In this document: piece by piece, positions 27,021 to 38,005 of the stretch | Position numbering within the stretch: position 1 is the first letter of the stretch | Layout: each line of letters begins with the position of its first letter | NCBI GenBank assembly: GCA_963695805.1 | Contig: CAVOHV010000002.1 | Coordinates: 310,001 to 374,000, forward strand | Direction of reading: 5' to 3' | Length of the DNA stretch: 64,000 nt | Source of the DNA: DASUPK01 sp963695805 | GTDB lineage: Bacteria > Actinomycetota > Thermoleophilia > Solirubrobacterales > 70-9 | Notes under the pieces: model-generated | What the model saw: only the letters and a program-made list of their open reading frames with translations | Told to the model about the DNA's origin: nothing | Databases searched by the model: none | Translations under genes and position numbers: made by a program

Positions 27021-27368
27021 GTGAGGATCGAGGTCCGAGGCAAGAACGTGGAGGTGACCGAGGAGCTTCGCGAGGCGGTGGTGCAGCGGTTTCAGCGGAT
27101 CGGCAAGCAGGTCTCCGAGCTCGCCACGCTCGAGGTCGAGCTCCTCGAGGAGAAGAACCCGCGAATCTCGGACCGGATGGTCGCCGAGGCGACCCTCGGC
27201 CTGAAGGGGGTCACGCTGCGGGCCAAGGAGGCCTCCCCGGACATGCTCCACTCGATTCACGAGCTCGCGGAGGACATCCGCCGCCAGGTGAAGAAGCATC
27301 GCGAGAAGCGGCGGAAGCGCCACACCACTCGCAAGATCATGGAGCGCCTGAAAGGCGAGACTGCCTGA
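27021..27368 (+). CDS. hpf: Ribosome hibernation promoting factor, short form
   Basis: 115 residues from a GTG with AAGGAGG 6 nt upstream. The sigma-54 modulation/S30EA fold is seen in VRIEVRGKNVEVTEELREAV, the LEVELLEEKNPR strand and the MLHSIHELAEDIRRQVKKHR helix. The protein binds the decoding centre of idle 70S ribosomes. Most actinobacteria carry a long form with a dimerisation domain; here the protein ends in a strongly basic segment (REKRRKRHTTRKIMERLKGE), so it looks like the short, HPF/YfiA-sized form. It lies 37 bp before secA. Confidence 0.88.
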   Translation: MRIEVRGKNVEVTEELREAVVQRFQRIGKQVSELATLEVELLEEKNPRISDRMVAEATLGLKGVTLRAKEASPDMLHSIHELAEDIRRQVKKHREKRRKRHTTRKIMERLKGETA

Positions 27369-27404
27369 GCAGGAGTGAGCAGGTCCGGTAGCTAACCTAG
27401 TCCC

Positions 27405-30238
<2,834 letters not shown>

Positions 30239-30239
<1 letters not shown>

Positions 30240-30649
30240 TGCCCGAGGCCGGCCAGGAGATAGAGGGTTTCGGGGGCATGCGGCTCCGGTTCGTCACCGT
30301 CGAGCCGGGGGAGCTCGTGATGGAGGCGACCTACACCGGTGAGGCGGAGATGCCACCCCCACACCTGCATCCAAAGCAGGATGAGCGGTTCGAGGTCCTC
30401 GAGGGAACGATGCGCGCTGTCGTGGACGGCGAGGAGCGTGTGTACAGCGCTGGGAAAGCTTTCGAGGTGCCCGCCGGCACACCTCACCAGATGGCCGCGG
30501 AAGGCCCCACCCGGACGCGCTGGGAGGTCCGGCCGGCGTTGCGGACGGCTGAGTTCTTCGAGCGGCTCTACGGCGACGGCCCGGACAGCGCGAGGGAGAT
30601 GGGCGAGGGCTTCGTCACGGAGTTCGAACCCGAGTTCCGCCTGGCATAA
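30239..30649 (+). CDS. Cupin-fold small protein
   Basis: About 136 residues. The cupin metal motif is visible as PPHLHPKQDERFEVLEGTMR then a second strand EVPAGTPHQMA, giving two His, a Glu and a third His. The family is broad: sugar isomerases, dioxygenases, storage or sensor proteins. No specific function can be assigned. The GTG overlapping the secA TAG is used as the start; an ATG at 30278 is the alternative. The last 45 residues (FFERLYGDGPDSAREMGEGF) are helical and not cupin-typical. A second, unrelated cupin lies at 38576. Confidence 0.7.
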
Positions 30650-30650
30650 C

Positions 30651-30700
30651 CGATTTTGTGCGATTGACCCCGGATTCCGGGGGCCAATCCTTCGAAATCG
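30651..30700. terminator. Nested symmetrical hairpin between convergent genes
   Basis: Three paired blocks lie symmetrically about an ATT loop: CGATTT/AAATCG, GATTG/CAATC and CCCCGG/CCGGGG, separated by small internal loops. It fills the gap between the cupin stop and the peptidase stop and should act in both directions. It is more elaborate than a simple terminator. Confidence 0.6.
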
Positions 30701-30703
30701 TCT

Positions 30704-31546
30704 CTAGAGGCCCTTCACGACCTCCTCGGCAACCCGCAGCGCCCTCTTCATTGCGGGTTTCTGGAGCAACCCCGCCCGATCACACGCCAGGTGGTGGCAG
30801 GCGAAGACGCCCTTCCAGACCTCCAGCACCGCTCCGGGCAGCCCCGCCAGCTCGAACTCACGGTGGTCCGAGTTTCCCGTCCCCGAGTCGCGCGCCCAGT
30901 GGACGGTGACTCCCGCGCGGCGGGATGCCTCGAGGATCTCCCCCTCGATTCCGCCGCGAACCGCGGACGCCGGTGAGCGCAGGTAGAAGCGCCTGCCGAG
31001 GCCGACCTCGTCGAGCGAGAGCGCGAAGCGAAGGTCCGCCGCCCTGCCCTCGGACCTGACCAGCTTGACGAGGGCAGCGGCACCGGCGTGGTAGGACAGT
31101 CCCGTCACCTGGCGCTCCTCCGATCCGGTCGCGACCAGCCAGACGTCGCACGCCGGGTCGAGAGAGGCAAGTCTTGGCGCGAGGCCGACGAGAACCCCGA
31201 CGCCCGAGGCGTTGTCGATCGCTCCGTGCCCCGGGGGAACGCTGTCGGTGTGGGACATGAGGATGACCAAGCAGCTCCCTGACCGATCGAGCTTGCCAAT
31301 CACGTTGCGGGATTGCCCGCGTCCCGGGACCTGGAATCCGTCCACCTCGACATCGAGCCCGGCCGCCCGAAACTGGCGCGCAACGTACTCGTGCGCCCGC
31401 CGCTCGTTCCCACCGGTCGACGGGCGGGAGCCGATCTTCCGGGAGAGGTGCACGGCGGCCTCGTACGGGGTCGGTGCATCTGAGGCAGCGGGGGAGGCAC
31501 CGAGAAGCGCGGTGACGGCCAGCGCGGCGATCGAGGTCGCGAGCAC
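30704..31546 (-). CDS. Secreted M28-type zinc aminopeptidase-like protein
   Basis: About 280 residues. After a hydrophobic signal (VLATSIAALAVTALLGASPA) the metal motifs of family M28 follow: MSHTDSVPPG (His), GAIDNASGVGVLVGLAP (bridging Asp), GSEERQVTGL (catalytic Glu pair), SLDEVGLG (Asp) and CHHLACD near the end (His). M28 enzymes cleave N-terminal residues or act as glutaminyl cyclases outside the cell. The GTG at 31546 starts the signal; an ATG at 31591 would give a longer N-terminus with a basic n-region, but overlaps the divergent methyltransferase start (CCATGG). Start uncertain. Confidence 0.75.
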   Translation of the reverse strand: MLATSIAALAVTALLGASPAASDAPTPYEAAVHLSRKIGSRPSTGGNERRAHEYVARQFRAAGLDVEVDGFQVPGRGQSRNVIGKLDRSGSCLVILMSHTDSVPPGHGAIDNASGVGVLVGLAPRLASLDPACDVWLVATGSEERQVTGLSYHAGAAALVKLVRSEGRAADLRFALSLDEVGLGRRFYLRSPASAVRGGIEGEILEASRRAGVTVHWARDSGTGNSDHREFELAGLPGAVLEVWKGVFACHHLACDRAGLLQKPAMKRALRVAEEVVKGL

Positions 31547-31589
31547 GCGCGATGTGTAACAGCTGTCCGGGCAGTCGTACCATGCCCCC

Positions 31590-32504
31590 ATGGAGAAGGC
31601 AGCCATGGGGAGAGAGGAGCCGGCGTCGGCCGCCGTCATCGCGCCCGAGAACGAGGAGGCGACCGAGGCCTGGAGCGGCGTCCTCTTCGATCGCTTCGTC
31701 CAGTACCGGGACCTCGTCGTCGCCGGGCTGAAGGCGCACGGCGACGCCGCCATGCAGCTCCACCCTCCCGAGGCGGGGGACCGCGTGATCGACATCGGTT
31801 GTGGTTTCGGCGACACCACCCAGCAGCTGGCTGCTCTGGTCGGAGCGGAGGGTCACGCCTCCGGCGTGGACGTCTCGGAACCTTTCGTCGAGGCGTCGAT
31901 CGACGAGGCCCGAAAGACCGGCGTCGAGAACGTCGACTTCTTCACCACCGACGTCCAGGTCGGCGACCTGAGAGGCCCCTACGACTATGCGTTCTCGCGG
32001 ATGGGCGTGATGTTCTTCGCCAACCCGGTCCAGGCGCTGCGCAACATCCAGGGCGCGCTTCGTCCCGGAGGCAGGCTCGTCGCCGCCGTCTGGCGGCGCA
32101 AGCTCGACAACGAGTGGCTTCACCGGGCGGAGGAGGCGGTCGAGAAGTACCTCGAGGAGCCCGATGAGCCGGAGGACGTACGCTGCGGACCCGGGCCTTT
32201 CTCGATGGCGAACGCGGACACAGTCTCCGACCAGCTCCAGATCGCAGGCTTCGAGCGTCCGGCCTTCACTCGTTGCGATCTACCGATCAAGATCGGCGAC
32301 GACCTCGATCAGGCCGTCGCCTTCAACATGGCGATCGGCCCCGCCGCCGAGTTGCTGCGTATCTGCCCCGCGGCGGAGGTCGACCGGCTGCGTCCGAAGC
32401 TCCAGCAGGAGATCCGGGAGGTGCTCGCCGACTACGTCGAGGCCGACGGTGTCGTCCGCGGCCCAGCCTCCACCTGGATCGTCAGCGCGACCGCTCCCGA
32501 GTAG
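31590..32504 (+). CDS. Class I SAM-dependent methyltransferase
   Basis: 304 residues. Motif I is VIDIGCGFGDTTQQLA near residue 67, the acidic ribose-binding residue is in ASGVDVSEPFVE, motif IV is in YDYAFSRMGVMFFANP, and motif VI is LRPGGRLVAAVW. The C-terminal half (MANADTVSDQLQIAGFERPA onward) matches the UbiE/SmtA-like group of small-molecule methyltransferases. The acceptor is unknown. It is divergent from the M28 gene with overlapping starts and is 24 bp ahead of prfB. Confidence 0.82.
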   Translation: MEKAAMGREEPASAAVIAPENEEATEAWSGVLFDRFVQYRDLVVAGLKAHGDAAMQLHPPEAGDRVIDIGCGFGDTTQQLAALVGAEGHASGVDVSEPFVEASIDEARKTGVENVDFFTTDVQVGDLRGPYDYAFSRMGVMFFANPVQALRNIQGALRPGGRLVAAVWRRKLDNEWLHRAEEAVEKYLEEPDEPEDVRCGPGPFSMANADTVSDQLQIAGFERPAFTRCDLPIKIGDDLDQAVAFNMAIGPAAELLRICPAAEVDRLRPKLQQEIREVLADYVEADGVVRGPASTWIVSATAPE

Positions 32505-32528
32505 CGCCGCCGAATACCCTTCAGAGCG

Positions 32529-33666
32529 ATGGCAGAGACACTTCCTAAGGAGGGAATCTCAGCGCGCCTCGCCGAGATCCGGGGGCAGCTCAAGCTGCTC
32601 TCGGATTACCTTTGACCCAGAAGCGCTGAAAAGAGAGGTCGATCGGCTCGAGGGGGAGATGCAAAAGCCAGGCTTCTGGGACGATCAGCCATCCGCGGCC
32701 GAGATCTCCGCTCGACATGCCCGCACGCAGAAGCGGCTGGAGGACTTCGGAAAGCTCGTGATCGACGTCGGCGATCTCGAGGAGTACGCCGAGTTCGCCG
32801 CTGACGACGAGAAGGTGGCCGCCGAGCTGTTCGACCAGATCGCCTCCGTGGAGCGGCGGCTCGCCGAGCTCGAGGAGGAGCGACTCTTCTCTGGCCCGTA
32901 TGACGCGGGCGACGCCGTGGTCACGATCAACGCGGGCGCCGGCGGCACCGACTCCCAGGATTGGGCCGAGATGATGCTGCGCATGTACCTGCGCTGGGCC
33001 GACCGGCGGGGGTTCAAGGTGGAGATGAAAGAGGCCTCCCCTGGGGAGGAGGCGGGCCTCAAGTCCGCGACCTTCATCGCGCGAGGCGAGAACGCCTACG
33101 GGCTGTTCGCCGCCGAGCGCGGGGTTCACCGACTGATCCGGATCTCGCCCTTCGATTCCTCCGCCCGCAGACACACGAGCTTCGCCCAGGTCGACGTGGC
33201 GCCCTTGGTGGAGGGCGACGTCGACGTGGAGATCGACGACGCGGACATCCGCGTCGACACCTACCGGGCTTCGGGCGCCGGGGGGCAGCACGTCAACAAG
33301 ACGGACTCGGCCGTACGCGTCACCCACATCCCGACTGGGATCGTGGCCCAGTCCCAGAACGAGCGCTCCCAGATCCAGAACAGGGCGACGGCGATGCAGA
33401 TCCTGCGCTCCCGGCTGTTGGCGCGCAAGGAGCACGAGCGCGCGGAGGAGCTCGCAAAGGAGCGGGGCGAGCAGAAGTCGGCGGAGTGGGGATCGCAGAT
33501 CCGCAGCTACTTCCTCCATCCCGACCAGCGGGTGAAGGACCATCGAACCGGCTTCGAGGTCGGCGACGCCCAGCGGGTGCTGGACGGGGACCTCGACGGT
33601 TTCGTTCGCGCGTACCTGAACCAGGCGGCCGCCTCCTCCAGCGCAGGTTCGGGCAACTCCGGCTGA
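32529..33666 (+). CDS. prfB: Peptide chain release factor 2 with programmed +1 frameshift
   Basis: The coding region joins 32529-32612 and 32614-33666, giving 378 residues. The short first frame (28 codons, ending LKLLSDYL) runs into an in-frame TGA after CTT; a +1 slip continues as DPEALKREVDRLEGE. Domain 2 has SPFDSSARRHTSFAQVDV, with the SPF anticodon mimic for UGA, and domain 3 has ASGAGGQHVNKTDSAVRVTH with the catalytic GGQ. RF2 ends translation at UGA and UAA; the frameshift lets it regulate its own level. The FIST gene follows with a TGATG overlap. Confidence 0.95.
32610..32616 (+). promoter_or_regulatory. prfB autoregulatory +1 frameshift site
   Basis: CTT TGA C is the classical slippery site: slow decoding of UGA when RF2 is scarce lets the tRNA on CTT slip by one to TTT. 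The stimulatory Shine-Dalgarno-like AGGGGG that usually sits 3 nt before CTT is not there; the nearest purine run (CGGGGG) is some 25 nt upstream. Confidence 0.9.
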
Positions 33667-34862
33667 TGGCGGTCGCCGAGCCATCGACCGTGCAGGTCTC
33701 GGTCGGGGTGTCGGAGAGCTTCGACACGGTCGAGGCCGCAGCCGAGGCCGCGGACCGCACTCGGGCCGGCCTCGACGGGTCCTGCGACCTCGCCTTCGTC
33801 TTCGCCTCGGGCCAGCACCTCGGAATGGCGAAGTGGTTGCTCTCCGAGGTGCACGAGCGCCTCGAGCCCAGGGCGCTGCTCGGCTGCGGCGCGGGTGGCA
33901 CGGTCGCCGGCGGCCGCGAGCTCGAGGACACCTCCGGGATCGTCGTCTGGGGCGCGTCCCTGCCGAAGGCGGAGGTCGAAACCATGCACCTGACGGCGGA
34001 GCGCGATGCGGAGGGCTTTCGGCTGCTCGGGTTGCCCGGGTCGCTGGCAGGCACGGTCGAGGACCCGATCGCGGATGAGTCGATGATCGCGCTCTGCGAT
34101 CCCTTCAGCTTTCCCCCGGAGGAGCTGCTCGCTGCGCTCGAGCGCTCGAGGCCCCACGTGCCGATCCTGGGCGGCCTCGCCAGCGCTTCGTTCGCCGGCG
34201 GGGCGGTGCTGCTCAAGGACGGCGAGCTCCACACCGATGGCGCGGTGGCGGTCAGGATGCGGGGTCTCGAGATGCTGCCCTGCGTCTCCCAGGGCGCAGG
34301 TCCGGTCGGCCCGGAGATGACGATCACCCGCGCGGAGGCGAACGTGGTCGGCGAGCTCGCGGGAAAGCCCGCAATGGAGCGCCTGGGCGAGGTGATCGCC
34401 GCCCTCCCGGAGAACGAGCGGGAGCTGGCCTCCTCGGGAGTCCTGATCGGAGTCGTCATCGACGAGAACCGACCCGAATACGACCGGGGTGATTTTCTTG
34501 TCCGCCCGATCATCGGCGCGGACCGCGAGTCGGGGGCGATCGCGATCGGCGAGCAGGTTCGGGTCGGTCAGACCGTCCGCCTCCAGGTCCGGGACGCTGC
34601 CTCGGCCGACGAGGACCTGCGCGAGGCGCTCCGCGCACAGGCACAGGCCCTCGGCTCGGATGGCGCCGCGGGCGCCCTGCTCTTCACCTGCAACGGGCGC
34701 GGCTCCCACATGTTCGAGGTGCCCGATCACGACGCCGGCGCGGTCGAGGACTCGCTGGGGGCGCCCACCGCGGGCTTCTTCTGCGCGGGCGAGATCGGCC
34801 CGGTGGGCGGCCGCAACTTCCTGCACGGCTTCACGGCGACGATGGCGGTCTTCCCCGCCTAG
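33666..34862 (+). CDS. FIST-domain sensory protein
   Basis: 398 residues. The N-terminal half (LAFVFASGQHLGMAKWLLSE, LLGCGAGGTVAGGRE) matches FIST N, and the C-terminal half (LLFTCNGRGSHMF, GFFCAGEIGPVGGRNFLHGF) matches FIST C, a pair thought to bind small ligands such as amino acids. There is no attached kinase, cyclase or methyl-accepting domain, so it is a stand-alone ligand-binding protein. The ATG overlaps the prfB stop (TGATG), suggesting co-translation with RF2; whether that has meaning is unknown. Confidence 0.85.
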   Translation: MAVAEPSTVQVSVGVSESFDTVEAAAEAADRTRAGLDGSCDLAFVFASGQHLGMAKWLLSEVHERLEPRALLGCGAGGTVAGGRELEDTSGIVVWGASLPKAEVETMHLTAERDAEGFRLLGLPGSLAGTVEDPIADESMIALCDPFSFPPEELLAALERSRPHVPILGGLASASFAGGAVLLKDGELHTDGAVAVRMRGLEMLPCVSQGAGPVGPEMTITRAEANVVGELAGKPAMERLGEVIAALPENERELASSGVLIGVVIDENRPEYDRGDFLVRPIIGADRESGAIAIGEQVRVGQTVRLQVRDAASADEDLREALRAQAQALGSDGAAGALLFTCNGRGSHMFEVPDHDAGAVEDSLGAPTAGFFCAGEIGPVGGRNFLHGFTATMAVFPA

Positions 34863-34901
34863 ATCCTCCCGTCGCCCGTGCGGTCCGAGCGGCAGCGACC
34901 C

Positions 34902-35852
34902 TCAGCCGAACCGGCCGCTCACGTAGGCCTCGGTGCGCTCGTCGGTGGGTTGGCTGAAGAGCTTCTTGGTCGGGCCGAACTCAATGAGCCGTCCCGCCGG
35001 GTCGCCATCGCTTTCGTCCAGGTCGACGCTGATGAATGCGGTGTAGTCCGAGACCCTTCCGGCCTGCTGGAGGTTGTGGGTCACGATCACGATCGTCACC
35101 TCGGGCGTGATCTCCCGCATCAGGTCCTCGATCTTCGCGGTGCTGATCGGGTCAAGCGCCGAGGCGGGCTCGTCCATCAAGAGCACGTCCGGATCGATCG
35201 CGAGGGCGCGGGCGATCACGAGGCGCTGCTGCTGTCCGCCGGAGAGCCCCCAGGCGTTCTCGTCGAGACGGTCGCGAACCTCGTCCCAGAGCGCCGCTCG
35301 CCGCAGCCCCCCTTCGACGATCTCGTCGAGATCGCCGCGGAGGCCGAGGATCCGTGGACCGAAGGCGACGTTGTCGTAGATCGACTTCGGGAATGGGTTC
35401 GGCGCCTGGAAGACCATTCCGATCCGTCTGCGGACCTCGACGGGGTCCACCCTCGGGCCGTAGAGATCGATCCCGCGGTCGAGGACGCCACCGTCGACCT
35501 TCGCACCCGGGACGAGGTCGTTGAGCCGGTTCAGACAGCGGATCAAGGAGCTCTTCCCGGAGCCGGAGGGTCCAATGAGCGCGACAATCGAGCCGGCGAA
35601 AGCGGGGAAGCTGACGTCGCGGACCGCGGGCACCCCCTCGTAGCTGACCGTGGTCCCGCTGAACTCGACCACCGGGTCCTCGCCGAAATTGGGCCACCAG
35701 TCACGTCGCTCGGCAGCGAGCTCGGACTCCGTGGCCTGTGGCTCGGTCGGCCGCTCGGGGTGGGCGAGCGACTCCTCGTTGCAGGCCCCGATCAGCGCCT
35801 CCTCGCGAGCGGCCCTGACCTTTGCCGCATCGGTGGTCGCTGCCTGCTCCAT
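34902..35852 (-). CDS. pstB: Phosphate ABC transporter ATP-binding protein (PstB-like), stand-alone
   Basis: About 316 residues. Walker A is ALIGPSGSGKSSLIRCLNRL, the signature is LSGGQQQRLVIARALA, Walker B is VLLMDEPASALDP. MVFQAPNPFPKSIYDNVAFG and the switch His in IVIVTHNLQQA are strongly PstB-like. The first 60 residues are an extra acidic segment (RAAREEALIGACNEESLAHP) absent from ordinary PstB. No pstS, pstC or pstA is adjacent, so its partners lie elsewhere. ATG 35852 is preferred over GTG 35870. Confidence 0.88.
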   Translation of the reverse strand: MEQAATTDAAKVRAAREEALIGACNEESLAHPERPTEPQATESELAAERRDWWPNFGEDPVVEFSGTTVSYEGVPAVRDVSFPAFAGSIVALIGPSGSGKSSLIRCLNRLNDLVPGAKVDGGVLDRGIDLYGPRVDPVEVRRRIGMVFQAPNPFPKSIYDNVAFGPRILGLRGDLDEIVEGGLRRAALWDEVRDRLDENAWGLSGGQQQRLVIARALAIDPDVLLMDEPASALDPISTAKIEDLMREITPEVTIVIVTHNLQQAGRVSDYTAFISVDLDESDGDPAGRLIEFGPTKKLFSQPTDERTEAYVSGRFG

Positions 35853-35933
35853 CCAAAAATGGTCGACCACCGGTCCGGCCGCGGCGCAAAGAAGTTGTGA
35901 ACGCGCCGCTCGCCCACCGGGGTCCGGCGTCGC

Positions 35934-36566
35934 CTAGAGCGCGCCCTCGAGGCCGAGCAGCTCCCGTTTCATCTCCGGGCCGCCGCCGTAGTTGCCGACG
36001 CCGCCGCCCGACTGGACGACGCGGTGGCAGGGGACGATCAGGGGGACCGGGTTGTGGCCGCACGCCGTGCCCGCCGCGCGGAAGGCGCGCGAGTTGCCGG
36101 CCGACTTCGCGACCTCGCTGTAGGTCTTGGTCTTCCCGTACGGGATCCGAGCGACGGCGTGTAGCGCTCGGCTGCGGAATCCGGGCGAGGTCAGGCTCCA
36201 GTCGACAGGGACGTCGAACTTCTGTCGGCGCCCCTCGAAGTAGTCCTCGAGCTCACGTCGCTCCTCGTCGAGGCGCTTGGGCGACTCGAGCACGCGGGGC
36301 GAGACAACGGTCGCCAGCTCCTCGAGCACCTCGTCGCGGGAGCGCTGGCTGCCGCGGTGGGTCGGCAGCGCCAGCTTGACGACGCCCCGGTCGGTGCGGG
36401 CGACGAGGAGCTCCCCGAACGGCGAGTCCACCGTCGCGTAGGCGACGTCGATCAGGCCGTCGCGCTCGGCGCGGGCCAGCAGGCCCTGGACCGCGCGGTC
36501 GAGATCCGTGTCGGCGGGCGTCTGACGCAGCATCTTCTCGAGCTGCTTCTCAGTCAACGGGTTCAT
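35934..36566 (-). CDS. ogt: Methylated-DNA-protein cysteine methyltransferase with N-terminal extension
   Basis: 210 residues. The C-terminal 85 residues contain the active site PLIVPCHRVVQSGGGVGNYG, in which the Cys takes the alkyl group from O6-alkylguanine, and the DNA-binding helix region RIPYGKTKTYSEVAKSAGN. Before the usual N-domain (ATVDSPFGELLVARTDRGVV) there are about 40 extra helical residues (TEKQLEKMLRQTPADTDLDR). The ATG overlaps the stop of an ECF sigma gene (ATGA), so the pair is translationally coupled. The extension is placed like an anti-sigma peptide; that role is speculation. Confidence 0.88.
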   Translation of the reverse strand: MNPLTEKQLEKMLRQTPADTDLDRAVQGLLARAERDGLIDVAYATVDSPFGELLVARTDRGVVKLALPTHRGSQRSRDEVLEELATVVSPRVLESPKRLDEERRELEDYFEGRRQKFDVPVDWSLTSPGFRSRALHAVARIPYGKTKTYSEVAKSAGNSRAFRAAGTACGHNPVPLIVPCHRVVQSGGGVGNYGGGPEMKRELLGLEGAL

Positions 36567-37063
36567 GCGAATTCACCTCTGAGCTTCAGCAGGCCCTCAT
36601 GGACGTTGCGGCGCGCGGCCGCTTCGGAGCTGTCCATTGCCTGCGCGATGGCTGTGTAGGACATGTCGGTGGCATACCGGAGGACGACGGCGCTGCGCTG
36701 CTTCGGAGGCAGCGCGCTGACGGCCCGCCAAAGGTTGGGATCACCCGAGCCGACGATTTGATCGGGCCTCGAGTTGGAGCTGGGAACCGAGCCCGCCACC
36801 TCCTCGGCGTCTCCTGCCGGGACCGCCCGCCTGCCTCGGGCGCGGTGGTGGTCGATCGCCTTGTTGTGGGCGATGGTGAGCAGCCAGGAGTGGAGGTTGC
36901 GGGCGTGCTCCAGCCCCTCGTAGGCGCGGAGGGCGGCGATGAAGGTCTCCTGGAAGACGTCCTCGGCATCGTGCGGCCCGACGGTCGCGACGAGATAACC
37001 GAGCACGTCCGAGCCGTGCTCGTCGAGCAGCTCCTGGAAGGGCGGAAGCGATTCATTCGACAT
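36563..37063 (-). CDS. ECF-type sigma factor co-encoded with ogt
   Basis: 166 residues. Region 2 is seen in VLGYLVATVGPHDAEDVFQE and AYEGLEHARNLHSWLLTIAH with NKAIDHHRARGRR; region 4 in ALPPKQRSAVVLRYATDMSY and the helix-turn-helix around DSSEAAARRNVHEGLLKLR. It heads a two-gene unit with ogt. The 50-bp gap to the divergent nadC must hold both promoters. Likely it directs transcription of repair genes including its own operon; this is inference from the coupling only. Confidence 0.88.
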   Translation of the reverse strand: MSNESLPPFQELLDEHGSDVLGYLVATVGPHDAEDVFQETFIAALRAYEGLEHARNLHSWLLTIAHNKAIDHHRARGRRAVPAGDAEEVAGSVPSSNSRPDQIVGSGDPNLWRAVSALPPKQRSAVVLRYATDMSYTAIAQAMDSSEAAARRNVHEGLLKLRGEFA

Positions 37064-37113
37064 CTGCCCAGTAAACGTCGCACACCGTGCTTTCGTGAGA
37101 CTGTGATTTGCTC

Positions 37114-37956
37114 ATGGAGATCGACGCCGACACCCGCGAGCTCGTTGCACGTGCCCTGCTGGAGGATCTCGGGCCCGGTGATGTCACGGCCGAGGCGGTC
37201 GTGCCGGAGGAAGCTCAGGGCCGGGCCACGATCACGCAGAAGGAAGCCGGTGTCGTCTTCGGCCTGGACGTGGCGGCGGAGGTCTTCCGGCAAACCGGCG
37301 CCGGCGAGCTCGAGGACCGTGCGGAGGAGGGGGAGTGGCGAGACGAGGTCCCGGCCACGGTGGCGAGCGTCGCCGGGCCGGCGCGGGCGCTGCTCGCGGC
37401 GGAGCGCACCGCGCTCAACTTCCTTTGCCACCTCTCGGGCGTGGCCACGCTGACCGCGACGTTCGTGGGACGGGTCGAGCTGACCGGCGCGAAGGTTCTC
37501 GACACCCGCAAGACGACGCCGGGCCTGCGCGCCCTCGAGAAGGCGGCGGTCGCCGCCGGGGGCGGGACCAATCACCGGATGGGCCTCTACGACGCGATCC
37601 TGATCAAGGAGAACCACGCCGCGATCGCCGGCGGGGTGGGGGATGCCGTGCGGCGCGCGCGTGAGGCGAGGCCCGAGCTCTCCGTCGAGGTGGAGTGCCG
37701 GGAACTGGAGGAGGTCGGCCAGGGGCTCGAGGCGGGCGCCGACCGGCTCCTCCTCGACAACATGAGCCCGGTGGAGCTGCGGGAAGCCGTGGCGGTGGCC
37801 CGGCGGTCCGGTGACGGCCCCGAGCTGGAGGCATCCGGCGGGATCGACCTCGTGAACGTCCGCGAGATCGCCGAGACCGGAGTCGACTATGTCTCGGTCG
37901 GCGCGCTGACGCACTCCGCTCCCGCCCTCGACCTCAGCATGACGCTCGCTGTATAG
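37114..37956 (+). CDS. nadC: Nicotinate-nucleotide pyrophosphorylase (quinolinate phosphoribosyltransferase)
   Basis: 280 residues. Family motifs: ALLEDLGPGDVTAEAVVPEE near the start, AERTALNFLCHLSGVATLT, the substrate arginine/lysine motif VLDTRKTTPGLRALEKAAV, GGGTNHRMGLYDAILIKENH, and the phosphate-binding LEASGGIDLVNVREIAETGV. It converts quinolinate and PRPP to nicotinate mononucleotide in de novo NAD synthesis. nadA lies 2 kb away on the same strand, separated by unrelated genes; nadB or aspartate dehydrogenase is not in the window. Confidence 0.95.
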   Translation: MEIDADTRELVARALLEDLGPGDVTAEAVVPEEAQGRATITQKEAGVVFGLDVAAEVFRQTGAGELEDRAEEGEWRDEVPATVASVAGPARALLAAERTALNFLCHLSGVATLTATFVGRVELTGAKVLDTRKTTPGLRALEKAAVAAGGGTNHRMGLYDAILIKENHAAIAGGVGDAVRRAREARPELSVEVECRELEEVGQGLEAGADRLLLDNMSPVELREAVAVARRSGDGPELEASGGIDLVNVREIAETGVDYVSVGALTHSAPALDLSMTLAV

Positions 37957-37960
37957 ATAT

Positions 37961-38001
37961 GCGAGGGTGCTCCGCAGGCGAAGCCAAGGAGCAACCCGTT
38001 T
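37961..38001 (-). repeat. Dispersed hairpin repeat, copy 3 (inverted, longer loop)
   Basis: Read on the minus strand it is AAACGGGTT, GCTCC, a 14-nt loop, GGAGC, ACCCTCGC. The flanks match the copies at 9931 and 54775; the third pair of the stem is T-A instead of G-C on both sides, a compensated change. It ends 4 bp before the next gene's ATG and includes an AAGGAG motif on the plus strand. Confidence 0.65.
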
Positions 38002-38005
38002 AGTG

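Noticed and set aside
30651..30700. Possible tRNA gene (CGATTT...TTCGAAATCG)
   Set aside because: The TTCGAA piece does not sit in a T arm and no cloverleaf can be drawn; the region folds as a single hairpin.
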